DNA from: Sympetrum striolatum
Taxonomy: Eukaryota; Arthropoda; Insecta; Odonata; Libellulidae
DNA: 64,000 nt
NCBI GenBank assembly: GCA_947579665.1
Contig: OX388343.1
Location: forward strand, 92,236,254-92,300,253
Reading direction: 5' to 3'
The position numbers and the translations under genes are program-made. Shown piece after piece: positions 1-13,300 of the stretch; within the stretch, counting starts at the first letter, position 1, and each line of letters opens with the position of its first letter. The notes below the pieces were generated by a model. It saw only the letters and a program-made list of their open reading frames with translations, was not told where the DNA came from and did not search any database.

Positions 1-3000
1 AAAGGTCAATTTTTCATGGCTTTAACACTTGATCGCATTTTTTCCACAGGATTTTCCTTCGCGCACTTTTTGGAAATCTCTCATCTTCAAAACTTTTGGG
101 CGTAGGCATTTGTTTTCACTTTTCACGGAACCGTGAGCTTTGCTCGAGGGAAGTTAAACGGATGCGACGTGTTATCTTCAGCGGATGGAAATAGCATTCA
201 TACTCTTGTATCCTCAAATCCTTAATTACACTCCTGAATTTTAAGCACATTAGTCAAACTGTAAAATATAATATGGATCGAATAAACAAGTGATTCTTTT
301 ATCCCATAAGCGAGATCTATGAGTTGACATTTTAAAGCTAATTCCAACCACACTTATTCAACTTGTCACCTATAATGCATGTGAAATTTAATAATTGGGT
401 TTGGTAGCAGTTTTTTTTGTTATTACTCATTTCTTAAAAGGGAAAATTAAGTAACAAATCCTTTTCATTTAAATTTTCTTTTCGTATTAATGACCCAATG
501 AAACGAAAATTTTATTATGATAGTTGCACAAAATCTACTATTCAGTTTAAATTACTGCATCAATAACCTTTACTTCCTCTGTCAGTACGAATTTTGCTTT
601 AAAATTTGCATCAACGTGTCCTCACCAATACAACTTTTTCAATGATTTATTTTGAACTTGTGAGTTTTCAGTAGAAACATTATTTTCTTATAGGTATATA
701 ATACATATTAATGTAGAAATATTATTTTATTGTACAAGTGACACCTTTGATAATGCATGATTAACCGGAGAGAACTTAAAATTAACAAGGATGTTAGGCA
801 ATATAAGCTTCAATGATTCAAGTTTTCTGCATACTGTTTCAGTGAACAAGTACAACAACAACCTCTTCACTGTCTTCCCATCTTATCCATCTCATCATTA
901 CAAAAATCTGTTATAACATAAGATAAAGATACTAATCAAATCTACTTTATCATTGCTCAAATTTGAGCTCGTTTCGTTCAAACAGTAAGATTATTCAATT
1001 ATGAATCTCTTAGAATATGAGTTGCTTGACCCCTAGCTTTAGAAATGAAAAATGTCCGGAAAATAACAATGTGTTGTTAATTTTTCCTATAGTTGCAAAG
1101 AAAGAATCGAAAAGTATGGATTAATACTGAAAAGTATTCAGTATACTAAGATAACAAATTCTTAAACAAATATTACTTTTTGAAGTTTTTCTTTTGCAAG
1201 ATGAAATAATCGAAAGTGCGTATCCCATCTCCACCGGCTAAATTTTTATGGCGTTATGATATAACATATTATATTTCTTCCCATCGCGGATGCAGGTGTT
1301 ACACTCTAATTCTGTGAATTCATATTGTAGTACTATAAATGAGTAAATAAAGAATGTCATTAGCAGTGTCTTCAATTCACATAATTTTATACTAATTTTG
1401 TCATTATAAGTTGGATTCTCACGATAATTGCCTCTATAAAACTGTTTAATTTCATTATCAAGGATAAAAGCAAAAAGCGAGTTAGAAAGCATTCTACTTA
1501 GGTTGCAATTTGGATGATTACCGTTGATTTCAGTGGGAATCTATTATCCGTAAACCCTTTCTTACCTTTCTGCATTGGCTTGCATTCATGGGATACTTGT
1601 CTGCTCATCCAGAAACATACAATTTCATTGTGACGGTGCATCTTATGGATTCGTTTTCACTTTCTCCGACTTTAAGAGAGTAATTTGCATTTCTTTTATA
1701 GATAGTAGCTCAGAACTAAGCAAACTCATAAAATTATTCCGTAATAATCAGCAACGAAAAAGTGTTTTTTTATCTTCAATGGAATTTAGAGTCCTAATGA
1801 AGTAACAAACTTAATTTGAATGAAACATCATATTCATACAACATCATAATTTACTGTGAAAGTTGATTACATGAATGTTGTAAAATTTTTCAAAATTATC
1901 AATTTTAGTTACTGTCAGCCTTTCAAAATCACCATTCTTTGAGTATAAGTATATTTTTAAATTCATCTTCTTCAATAACTCTGACTTCATATTTGTTCTT
2001 CTTCCCAATATTTATTTACTAAATTCACTTCAAAATAGGTCGAAAAAGTATCTACCCTATGAAATACCTCATCATTGACTCAGAAAATCTTGGGGAGGAG
2101 TTTTTCATAAACGTACTCAGTTTCTTCTCTATAATTAACGCATAACATATTTTTCAAGTTGAAAATAGAATACAAATATTCCGTACTCCCGTACCAACAG
2201 ATTTGTTTCGTATGTTTTTATTTTAATAAATCGACTGACTTTGACTAAAATTATGTGGTAGTCATACCCAATGGGTAGAAAAGGATTGATTTAGAAGAAG
2301 AAGAAAATGTAAGATATTTGATTTAATTTGTTGGATGTAGACAGCTACTATTTCAAATGAAAAGCAGATTGTTGAAAGATAGGACTAATTAACAGAAGCA
2401 TGAGGGAAAAATTGGCTGTGCTGTTGCACACGACCGAGCATCAATTTGGTTTTGCTGCAAGTGAAAGAAGAAAAACCGTAGCTTGCTCAGTACATAAAAA
2501 ATATGTGCAAGTTACAGAGTCTTATGATTTTCTCCAGAAATCTTTTTTAAATACTGATAATTAGTTTGTTTTGGTATTTTGCTCCAAAGAGAAAACGCAG
2601 TAGCAGATGTATTCAGCGGAATTTGTTGCCCTGTTAATGGATAAATAGTAGAAATTAAACTTTGGAAATATGCAGCAGTACTGTGTCATACTGTGCAAAC
2701 TACAAAACAAGGTACTCAGTGTACTATTCAATGTTTGATCTTTAAGGCTGGATAAGTTTTTCGTCGTAATTGTTAAATTTTAGTTTATAACGGGAGTCAT
2801 TGTCTGGGTAGCTTTGTGAAATCTATATCTGCAATGTTTCGATGAGGTATACTCTCATTTACTGATCAACTACATTATCCAAGGTAAAGGATGTCGAGGT
2901 TAACCCTTGTAATCCAAATTGCTACGATTGGAGCAATTCCACGAGTAAGCCTTCACCTCATACCTCAGTAACTTTCATACTATCGTAGCCATGAAAAAGA

Positions 3001-6000
3001 CTGAGACTAAAGTAAATGGGAGGTACATTTAAATATTGATAATACTGATATAATAATAAAGATTATTAACATAATGATATGATAACAATATGAGATAATT
3101 TCTATATTGAGCCTGCAGATGAATGAAAAATATTCCCTTCGATGAAGAAATGAAACAGAAAAGCATTTTAACAGTGAAAAATTAATTCAACGTATATTTC
3201 TTTTATTAGGACACGGATAAACATATATTCGGTGCTTTACTAAATTATACGGAAATTCAATGATTAGATGGTTCGACGATTGTTTACAAAAATTCCCCAT
3301 TAGATTCGACCCTTAATTGGAGAATGCTTTCCGATGAGGCTCTCTATTAAAATACTCTTCTTCCCTAAAATTATTGCTCAAATTTACGTTACGTAGTTAT
3401 ATCTTTTAAAAATAAGAAGAAAGGGCATACAGGAATCCGGTTTGGGGACAAAAAATATTTGAAGGAATCGGAACGAATGCATACTAAAAGAGGCGTGATT
3501 ACTGTAAAACTACACTTACATGTGGTTTTTTCAATGAAACCAACTGATTCATCCCCTTCTGAAAGGATGAAGTGATTTCAAATCATGAACTTCCTTTTTT
3601 AGCCAAGGAATCGAATGAGGTCAGTCGGGATCCTTTCTCGAACTTCACCCTCCGAAGTTCCGATGTCATTATTGCCTCCAGCATTCCATGAAATGCTTTT
3701 CCATTCACTTTGATCTAGATTCTGGCAATGTTTTCCTTTCTGTTAACAATTGTTCAACGAGCTGAAATGTAAACATTCAAAATGTTATAGTTTGGTCGTA
3801 TATATTCTGCAAGAAGGCTGGCCCTATTATACTGATTACCATCAGAATACACTATCTCCTCTCAAATGAATTGGTCGGGATTAAGTCAATAAATGTCTCA
3901 AAACTTATATTATAAATGATACTATATGAAAGTCTATGCTTAAAGCTTGAAAATATAATCATCTGGGAAAAATAGTTCATACAAAATGCGTATTTGACGG
4001 ATTATTTTGGTAGCTCGTTGTTAATACATTTATATTCGACAATTTAAGTTACTATTCACGCTTTAGGATCTTCGAATAAATGCTTTAATTTCGAATTAAA
4101 TTGATTAATTTTGTTTTCAATATTATTTTAAAAGTATAAGTTATAGGTTAGGAAAAAATTGAATTTCCTCTTCCGTTTCTTAGATCTTGCAATTTTTAGA
4201 AAATGCTTGAATTCATTTAATCATTTCATCAAATATAATTGAAGTCGAAACAATCACTCTAACATTTGGTTGTATATTCCAACTTGTAAGTAAGAAAGAA
4301 AACAGTTTATATTCTTTCAACTAATGAGCAGGGTCTTTAGATAGGAAAATGGTAATCTATGAAAAGTAGTAAAGTTTTTTAAAGTTTAGTTTAGAATAGT
4401 GCTGTGAATGAGTTGAGTAGATTTATGTTTGCCTTGGAAATAAACTTAGCCGAATGTTGAAATTCTTCCTTGATTCATCTTCAATGCCAAAAGTTTGATC
4501 ATGTCACTCCACTTCTAACACAAATACTTTCGACCTCATTCAAGCCGCAAACTTCATACCCACAATTTTCTACATAAAACGCTTAATTATTGCTTTCCAA
4601 ACTACTTCATCTCTTATTACCAATTTTTAAACAATTTCGATGACAGATGATGATCCGCAAAGCTTTTTATCCCCAGAAACATGGCCGAAATTATTATTTA
4701 ATTTTATCATTGAGCTGAGTGCGATGCATTGGAATCAACTATCAAATAAATTTCTTGTCGTTTTATTCTTTCCAGAGGATGGTATATTAAATACTCCTTA
4801 AATATGAACTATCAAAACAATAATTTTCGTTTCATTTTATTTTCATGATCGATCATAAATTGTGTATATTTTTTCCCACTAATCAAACCTATTTGTGCTT
4901 TTATCTTTATGTTTCGTTTATTTTTGCATGATAAATCTTAAGAGGTTACGAGAGACATGAAAGAGATACATCATCGATAGACGCCAAAAAATTATGATAG
5001 TAAAATTATCGTCATTGAGTTGAAACAAATAACGTTCAATTAAATGCGTCAAGTAAACCACAGAACAATCAGTGAGGTATGTTTCCTTAGCAGAACACGA
5101 TTAAAGGATGTATCTCAGACAATTTTGCTAGCATATAAGAGATGGAAGAGGTTTTAATTGAAGTAGTTAAACTATAAAAGAGGGACGAGGTTTTAGGAGG
5201 GTTTTGGCCGATGAAGAAAAGGCAAGAAATTTCCAATAAAACGATAAAAAGAAAGATAATTGTAATCACTCTTGGATAGCTGATTCATATTTAATTGCCA
5301 ATCATGATTGAGTGAAGTAATAGAATTTAATAGAGAAGTTTATACTTGTACCAAAGGTATCTCATATCGTTAGACTTTCAGCTATCCATAAGATAAATCT
5401 TGAGAGGAGGAAGTACCGCAAAACGAGGATAATTGCTTACACAATGTTCGATACCAAGTTAAGTCACGAATGTGCTCCAAGTTGCTAGCATTATATTCAA
5501 TCGGAACTCTAACGAGTGGACATACTCTATCACAGGCCATTATCGAGACACCGGATGTACGTACTTTTAAAAGGAAATGAAATGAGAGCGGTCTCTGCGG
5601 GTAACCAACACAGTTGTTTAACGGAAATGACCTTTTACTCACTTGCTACAAAATCGTCAAACAATATTTTTCCATTAACTTTAACATATACAAATATACT
5701 CTGCAAGTTTCTAGTAAAATCTGGAATGGGAGAAATACGATTTTCCCAATTTTAGAGGTATGATGTGTTGCAAGGAAGGTGAGTTGAAATGAAAGAAGCG
5801 CGCATTTGATGACATAAATTTTAGAAAGAGAAATTACTCTCATTTCAAAACGACTTCAAAATTTTAACACGCATCTTCCAAAATATTCTTCAATACTTCC
5901 ACAACCGGGAACTTCCCTTGCACTTACACTTTCTTTTTTGGACTTGAAAAAGTATCATATTTTAAATTGTATCCCAAATTTCTTTCCATACAATAAACCT

Positions 6001-6176
6001 TGAATATATTGATCAATTTTTTAAAATGGAACATTTCATTCCCTGAGATACACATGATTTAACAGCTTATCTATTTGAAGATGTAAGGAATATTTTAGCA
6101 TCGCAGCTGCAAATCATAAACTCGTCTTTGAGGTTATAACATTCAAAACTTCTTTTATTTTTTCAAGGAAAAAAAG

Positions 6177-6220
6177 GACTTGAAAAAAGTCTCCGGGCCC
6201 CATCAGACTTTTTTCAAGTC
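6177..6220. repeat. Perfect 16-bp inverted repeat (hairpin)
   Basis: GACTTGAAAAAAGTCT at 6177-6192 and AGACTTTTTTCAAGTC at 6205-6220 are exact reverse complements around a 12-base GC-rich loop. The stem can extend about 8 bp further outward (A-run against T-run) with one bulged G. Confidence 0.8.
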
Positions 6221-6514
6221 TTTTTTTCATTAGGATTTTTCTGGGTGCACGCCCTTACGTGCAAAGATAGTTTAATTCTTTTCCCCTTTTATTTTATAAG
6301 ATGAAGTGTTCTTTAGCTAGAGACCAAACTTCGACAACCATGGAAGAACGTCTTTAATGTCGTTTTTATATACAACTTACCACATCTCGTATCAAAATCG
6401 TTCTCACGCAGGAATGAATTATATGCAGAGAGAAGCAAACGTACTGATACTATTTTAATTACTCATCTAATAATTTCCATTGAATAGTCCATCTATTACG
6501 AGCTCTCTCTCTTA

Positions 6515-6543
6515 CGATGGTATTTCCTCTCGAAATACCATCG
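6515..6543. repeat. Inverted repeat with 12-bp arms
   Basis: CGATGGTATTTC at 6515-6526 and GAAATACCATCG at 6532-6543 flank a 5-base spacer; pairing continues outward imperfectly. Confidence 0.7.
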
Positions 6544-7226
6544 GTAACGAGATGTTTCATATCAATGAATGAATATTATACGGGATGTAGTAGAAATTTT
6601 GTTTTCATTTAAAATTACATGGTTTGCTTCGCTCCAGTATTGCGCAATATATTAAAAATACTGTCCGTGGTTTCCTCGTATTTAGTATCCTGTGATAAGA
6701 ACACAATGTGAATTTATATTTTTACGTGTAATTAATTGATCATATTATTAGATGCAAACTTTATTTCAATTTGTACTAGAACTGAAAAATAGTGACTTGA
6801 CTGGGATTACTATTTTTCACTTCTCGTACAACTTGAGTTAAGCCACACACTTTCTTACACAAAGTTTAAGTTACCTTATATCAATGGTTTATTTCAAGTC
6901 ATCTCATATCAAATATATGAGTATTATATGGAAACTTTATTTTAAGTAATCTTATATAAAATAATTTGAGCTACCTATACGAAAGCTTTGTAGTTAATAA
7001 GAGTTGAATAATTTAGAAGTATCTGTCAATAAATATATCGTAGGTGATTTCTTCCTCTATGAAAATATTTCTTACGTAAGTCAAAGAACTTGTTTTATTA
7101 TCCATCAGTGTCCTTAAATTTATAAATTCGGTCTATTAGCCGTAGTAAACTATTATTTTCATATGGCGTTCAGATTTTAGCAGGTAAGATCTAATAGACA
7201 GGTTACACATGTGTTTTTCTTAAGTA

Positions 7227-7232
7227 TTTATT
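7227..7232 (-). terminator. Gene 1 polyadenylation signal AATAAA
   Basis: AATAAA on the minus strand about 140 bases after the stop codon, the first such hexamer in the 3' flank. The cleavage site itself cannot be seen. Confidence 0.55.
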
Positions 7233-7368
7233 ATCATAAATTCAAAACAACGACAAACAGTTAACGGAAAAATGTAACAGTTATCGGTAAAAACAGCAAC
7301 AACTTGTATACCAAACAGCCTTATTCTCTGGAACATGGGCCCTTTAGGAGGGGAATTGACAGCCAATA

Positions 7369-8442
7369 TTAATGATGGCCTCCGTATCCTCCGCCATGGC
7401 CGTGACCTTCCTCTTCGTGCTTATACGAATGAACGTACACGGGCACCTTCTTGTAAACAGTGACTGGGTGTGGCACGGGCACTTTGACGGGTACATGGAC
7501 AGGAACTGGGTATGGCTTATGAACGATAACTTTTACTGGATGGGGAACGGGAACTTTGTGAGGAACATAAACTGGATAAGGGACTTTCTTGTACACTGTG
7601 TAAGGCACTGGCTTTTCGACTGGCACGGGGTAGGGCTTCTTTACTTCAACCTTGTAGGGTTTCTTGACGATGTAAGGAACTGGTTTGTCCACCTTGAAGG
7701 GGACGTGCTTGATAACCTCAACTGGATAAGGCTTGGGCACTGGATAAGGCACCTTCTTCGTGATGGTGATGGCCTTTATGTGTTCGTGATGAGCGTGTTC
7801 CTCACCACCAGAGCCTCCGCTGGAAAATCCTCCGTGTCCTCCGCTGATTCCATTTCCTCCACCACCGAATCCCCCGTGGCCACCTCCATATCCACCCTCG
7901 CTGCCTCCGAAACTCGGCACGAATCCGCTGCTGTAACCACCTCCATGTCCACCGCCGTAGCCTCCGCCAACACCTCCACCATACCCTCCTCCGTGACCTC
8001 CTTCACTTCCTCCTCCGTAGCCTCCAGATATGCCTCCACCATACCCTCCCCTGTGACCTCCTTCACTTCCTCCTCCGTAGCCTCCAGATATGCCTCCGCC
8101 ATACCCTCCTCCGTGACCACCTTCACTGCCTCCACTGTAGCCTCCAGATATGCCTCCGCCATACCCTCCACCGTGACCGCCTTCACTGCCTCCACCATAG
8201 CCTCCGCCTATGCTACCGCCATACCCTCCACTGTGACCACCTTCACCTCCTCCTCCGTAGCCTCCAGATATGCCTACACCATATCCTCCACCGCCCTGAC
8301 CACCTCCACCGTAGCCTCCGTGTTCCAGGCCTCCTCCATAGCCAATGTGGGAAATCCCTCTCTTTTGCTGATTTTTATCGTCCTGCTCCGCCCCGTCGAG
8401 GGAGGCGGAGGCGACCGTAACCGCCAAGAGGCAGGCTAGCAT
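7369..8442 (-). CDS. Gene 1, exon 2: Gly-rich secreted cuticle-type protein with VPYPV-repeat domain
   Basis: The full CDS is join(7369..8442, 10221..10232) on the complement, 361 residues. The acceptor TTTTTCGATTGCAG precedes 8442, in phase 0 with exon 1. Residues 1-17 form a signal peptide (MKLQ then MLACLLAVTVASA). A charged propeptide ends at Lys31-Arg32-Gly. Residues about 39-215 are Gly/Tyr/His-rich and include five 20-residue tandem units of the form SGGYGGGSEGGHGGGYGGGI at 63-162. A His/Glu patch (EEHAHHEH) leads into the repeat domain at about 227-344, which begins AITITKKVPYPVPKPYPVEV and continues with KPVPYIV, KKPYKV, KKPYPV and VPHKVPVPHPV units, ending VYKKVPVYVH. A second His patch and GHGGGYGGHH close the protein. 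The composition fits an extracellular cuticle or matrix structural protein; that role is inferred. Genes 2 and 3 have the closest domains. The long open frame on the opposite strand is a by-product of the repeats. Confidence 0.88.
   Translation of the reverse strand: MLACLLAVTVASASLDGAEQDDKNQQKRGISHIGYGGGLEHGGYGGGGQGGGGYGVGISGGYGGGGEGGHSGGYGGSIGGGYGGGSEGGHGGGYGGGISGGYSGGSEGGHGGGYGGGISGGYGGGSEGGHRGGYGGGISGGYGGGSEGGHGGGYGGGVGGGYGGGHGGGYSSGFVPSFGGSEGGYGGGHGGFGGGGNGISGGHGGFSSGGSGGEEHAHHEHIKAITITKKVPYPVPKPYPVEVIKHVPFKVDKPVPYIVKKPYKVEVKKPYPVPVEKPVPYTVYKKVPYPVYVPHKVPVPHPVKVIVHKPYPVPVHVPVKVPVPHPVTVYKKVPVYVHSYKHEEEGHGHGGGYGGHH
7969..8268 (-). repeat. 60-bp tandem repeat inside gene 1
   Basis: Five consecutive 60-bp units encode 20-residue Gly/Tyr/Ser/His units. 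They differ mostly at synonymous or Gly/Ser positions, and one unit has His-Arg where the others have His-Gly or His-Ser. The units stay in frame, as expected for slippage or unequal exchange in a low-complexity structural protein. Confidence 0.85.
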
Positions 8443-10220
8443 CTGCAATCGAAAAATTGAACCAGATAAAATACAAAAATATTGTTTAAAAAATCACTTG
8501 GCTGGATCTGATGTATCAGAAACAGAATTTTAGAATTGTGATTGAGGAGAGATATCTCGATGTTCTAAATATTCATCGCATTTATTGACATTGCGCATAA
8601 GCATACAAGCATTCATCTACTTTATAGTAACTTGTATGGATTTTGATTTATAGAACCTAAGTCATTAATGGAATCGAATAATTTTTCGTTGATTCCAAAA
8701 ATTCTGTTCGAGTTATCAGTATTTAATTATTTCACCTTTATGTTTTTATTGCGCGAAAAATATTCTAGTTTATCATTCTGAATCTGTATTGATCTAATTG
8801 ATGAGATACCTCTTGGAACGCCATTTTATAAATACTAAGTCCATTATTTTACTGTATAGATCTGTTGAGGAAGCCATAACTCTGAGGTAACTTTTTGCTG
8901 ATGCTAGTAAGCTTCCAAGGCAAAGAAACTATTCTGAACTGAGTATTTGTTGGCACTATAAATAATATTCCTCGGCATATATGTCTATTCATTGTATAAA
9001 TACATTTCTAAAATTCATTCTTCCTTAGTGATACAACATTGCTTCTACATTAATAATGAAATGTGCTAGAAAAAATCTTCAACTTCACCAAATATGAACT
9101 TTTCGAATTCCGCTCTGATTTATAATGTTAAAGATAATATGGAAATTTGTAGGTATACCTACTTTACAATATGAACAATGGCACAAATAACATTGGTGTA
9201 AATTCTGCTCCATCATATCGACGAGACTTCGACTGTTGAACGATACTACAATCTCGTGATTACCTTAATCAACTATATGCTGCCGGATGCATGCTTAAAG
9301 TGGAAATTCACACAAATCTTACGTTCTAAAATCACTCCCGTAGCGGTAGAAGTAATAGTATTTATTGATAGATGACTAAAATTCTAGATCTTTTATATCT
9401 TATAGATTTGTGAAAATTCTAAAAATGTGAAAATTACAAGACCCAAAATTAGTGAAGTGAGACAAGGTAATTCATTTGTTTATGATGGAACAATACATGA
9501 TAGATAAATCTACAACTCGAAGATTGATAGAATACCCAATTCCTCTTCCAATAGCTAACAAAATTTTTGGTGAAGAAAAGAGGTGCCCTAAGCAAGATAA
9601 ATAGTTAAATATTTTCCCCTTAGTACGAGTTATTACGAGAGAATAACTTCACAAAGTACAGTATCAGTACTTCAGTGCAGTAATATCTCATTAACTGCGA
9701 TACTGCCATGAGTAAGACCAAGACGAACATAAAAACTAATTTTCGTCCATTGGTTCCCAACATTTTTTACACCACATCGCCCACTCCACATGAGTCTTTT
9801 CAAAATTCTAATCCCCCCCATGTGTCCTAATTCTCACAATTTTTAATGTTCAAAAATTAAATTATTCACTGAATTGATCCAATTCGGCATCTTGCTCAGA
9901 CCACAGGACTAATTTTTTGGGAATAAATCATTAGGAAATGTAAAAGAAAATTTTCAAGACATGTAAGACATTTTTCATTGCCTCTTTAACTATCAAATTG
10001 CCCCCCCCCCTCTCCCCGTGGAGCCTAGAACCCTCGTTGAAAAATATCGATCTAAATTGTACCAAAAGATAAATCAAGGCAAATCCATACATTAAGGTAT
10101 TGTAGAAGTAAAATTTATCGATCGAATGAAAGTATAAATCTTTACAACTTTACAGCAGTATGTTCAATTGGAATCGTAATACCTTTAAAAAGAAATATAT
10201 AGTAAGAGATTGTTCCTTAC

Positions 10221-10232
10221 CTGGAGCTTCAT
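10221..10232 (-). CDS. Gene 1, exon 1 (coding part, MKLQ)
   Basis: Read on the minus strand, ATG AAG CTC CAG is followed directly by a GTAAGG donor. It supplies the first four residues of the signal peptide in phase 0. The ATG lies 61 bp downstream of the TATA box at 10293-10299. All seven paralogues have the same tiny first exon, which strongly supports this start over the in-frame ATG at the beginning of exon 2. The intron 8443-10220 is 1,778 bp, AT-rich, and shows no coding sequence. Confidence 0.85.
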
Positions 10233-10292
10233 GGCTTGTGTGTGCTGCTGTTGCGTAGGCTTGGATGTGAATTCTTGTGTGCGATGGGAGAC

Positions 10293-10369
10293 TTTTATAT
10301 CTCGGCCATGATTTGCTCTGCTAGCTCGTAGGCCATTTCACCCACCTTACATCCCATTATGCACTTTCG
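10293..10369 (-). promoter_or_regulatory. Gene 1 promoter: TATA box plus shared upstream elements
   Basis: Coding-strand TATAAAA lies at 10293-10299. Upstream of it are GCTAGCAGAGCAAATC at 10310-10325 (copy of the cluster element GAAGCGGAGCAAATC), GGGTGAAAT at 10335-10343, and CGAAAGT at 10363-10369 (core of GAGGCGAAAGT). Spacing matches genes 3, 6 and 7 within one or two bases. The factors that bind are unknown. Confidence 0.72.
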
Positions 10370-13300
10370 TATAGACTCCGAAATTTCTCCTTTCTCCTCT
10401 CACTCGAGATTGAATCGATTAATTCTGGAAGAGCTTTACGGTCTACGAAAGAATTTTGCCATTTAAGAGAATGATTGCTCGAAATAATTCGCTCACAAAA
10501 AGTTGCCTTTTTCAAATTACTTTTCTTTTGCTTATGGAACATTTTCTCATTTGCGACGTTGAAGAATTCAAAAATAAATCGTGTTTTAGAGCTAAAGATA
10601 ATAATGTAAATTCTATGTAATTTGAAAATTGAGCACACATTTCAAACAAGATGCAGATGTCAATTAATCGTTGTGATCTCTTTTATTATTCCGCAAATAT
10701 TCGATGCATTTATTGCAGAAAATTCTATTCTTACTATTCTAGTAAATTAAAGTTGGCAGTGGAGTGAGTGCATTGAGTACTTAAATTTTAACTGCAACAA
10801 AATTTATTTGTATCACCATGTAATTCAACGAAATATGTATATGCGAAAAAATAATTAATATATTTAGCAATTTCGCTGCGACTTGATTTATTCGGCGAGA
10901 ATAATGGTAACAATCTCTTGCATCTAATGTACAGAATATTGATGTCAGAAAGATTCTTTATAAACTTAGACCATAGCCGCCATTAAAGAACATATCCTAC
11001 CACTTTATCGAATTGAATTTATTTCGATTAAACCGCGAATATTTAATTGCACACTTAAATTTTATTATTTATTATTTTTCGTATATTTTCACAAATATTA
11101 GCCACTATAATACTCTAAATGTATTTACATAAATTGAATTATTATTTTCTGTGCTCTCAGCCATTTTACGTACCAATTGGTCTCAAATCAGAGAAATCTA
11201 CTAATTCCTATCGAATCAGAACATAGAAAATTAGAGCTTTTAGTATTCTTTGACCTTCAGTAGCCTCTGATGATATCTGGGTGAATGCACCGGAAAGGCT
11301 TAAGACCATCGGTACGGAACGATGATTATGCTTCATTTGAATGTGACTCAGAATTACAAATGCATAACCAGTGCATTTTGCGCCCTCATTAATATCGCAA
11401 TATAAGTTGCTAATGATGAATTTGGCATTTAGTACGAATTACAGGATAAAAAAATTGTTGGTAGCGTAACTCTTTTTCTCAAGTAGTTGCGTAAGAAAAA
11501 TGGTCGCTAGTAATGTTATACCACACCTGCTACACAAGTGTTATTCTATGAACTGTTTGGGTATAATGCTCTAGCAAATAACACTATCTAAGATGAAAAT
11601 CGCAATCTGGAGATTTATACAATACGCCTCACATGAAGAGGTAAAATGATCTTATTTACGGTTCCATAGTCATTATTATCTGTAGCTACATCTATTTAGG
11701 ACGGATAAAATTGATGATGGTGATTATTTAAGATTCAAATCCATTATGTAAACAGAAAGTTACTAAGCAGTAAAAATTTAATTAAAAATCAATAAAAATA
11801 ACTTTTCTTATGAAATATCCATTGAAAGAATAGGGTATGGCCATTGTAAAATTTTATGGCTATCTATGGCAGCTATCTTTCGCAAACATTTAAATTAAAA
11901 AGAAATAAATTGCAGAGCAACGAAATAGGTAATTAGTAAGTAGTAAACTATAAATTCAAAGAAGAGAGAAAGAAACATATCTTACTAGATACATGAAATT
12001 TCCAGAATATTCCTTTTTATCCAGTATTTCCATTGTCTATTATCAGTACATCGTCCTTTTTCTTGGAAGGGCAGGTTTATCACAACTTGAGCAGTTGGTT
12101 TTTTTCTCCTGTATTGTGACTTAATTTCATATCCTTTGCGTTGCTTTGTTTACTATTCCGTTGACAAAATTCAAAATTCCATTTCTCATCTCCTTGCAGG
12201 CGTTTTAAAGGCCACCGTTCTGCAACACTCGTTTCATGGAGACTTTTTACCTGACGTCTGCAACCGACTCAATCCAGTGATGCATGATTTTGTGTTACAC
12301 AACAAAGGATTGGCATATAGTGGACCGGATTCTCATCTTGCAAAAATAAGAGAAATTACATTTGCACAAGAAAAATCAGAACGCCTTTTCCTCTTAATCT
12401 GTTGACTCATAACAAAAATTATGCAAAGTAATGCCGTAGCGGTTTACTTTATAGAGCGATGGAAAGACCGTTTTACCGAAAAGTTACCTTGAAATTATTA
12501 TGTGAGTGCACATTCGTAGGTACACGTTTACTTCCCAATATAATTTCTCTTAAATTGAATGAGGGTCATAAACGAGATCCATTCATTGTGATATATTCTT
12601 CTTCTTTAAAAATGGAAAGGTATGAAACTTTTACTTGAGGGTTTCAATTCCACCAGTTAGTCAATATTTTGTATATAATAAGGCTAACTTCCGGCATCTG
12701 TTGTACAGAATTCATATTATTTGGTATTAAGTATATGGGTGTGTATGAACTGAGTATTTTGACTTTAGTTTGAGAGATATACTCAATCGAGCTTTAACTC
12801 TTAACATATCTCAAATTGTTTCCAAAAGCAGGTGTTGCTTCTATTCTTCCCAATTGTCCCAGGTCACTTGCAGGGTATTAATGTTAATGGATATGTAAGT
12901 CTTATGTGGAGTCACTGAAGTCTGAGTTTAGTGCCTGTGATACGATTTTATTAAATTTCTTTCGCAATTTTAAACTAGTTAAAATAATAGTATGATATTG
13001 TGATATTAATTGTTAGAAGATAGATGTATAATTAAAATTCAAGGTATTAGGTGAGTTGGCATGGCTTGTCTACTCTCTCGGCATTTTCGCAACATAACTT
13101 AAGTAACGTGGCACATGAGAAATCAAGTTAATTGAACGGTTGAAATCCGTTCCAAAAATTTAAGCCTTAAACACTTCTAGAATATATTTTATTTCCCTCA
13201 GAAAATGATACCAATAATATTGCGCGCGCTAAACGCCTCCTATTCTTGGATAATAGGCGTATTTTATATATAGGTAAAGCAATTCCAGTTTTGACATTGA

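Larger units (their letters stand above)
1..7226. other. Intergenic DNA downstream of gene 1
   Basis: AT-rich sequence with only short unrecognised ORFs (for example 1575-1805 plus and 5382-5642 minus) lacking splice context or family motifs. It contains two hairpins (6177-6220, 6515-6543). No gene is supported. Confidence 0.6.

Noticed and set aside
7372..8439. 355-codon plus-strand ORF opposite gene 1
   Set aside because: It lies exactly antisense to the Gly/VPYPV exon and translates the repeats into Ser/Ala/Thr and Trp/Asp/Val strings. It has no signal or splice context; the minus strand has a signal peptide, splice sites and promoter.
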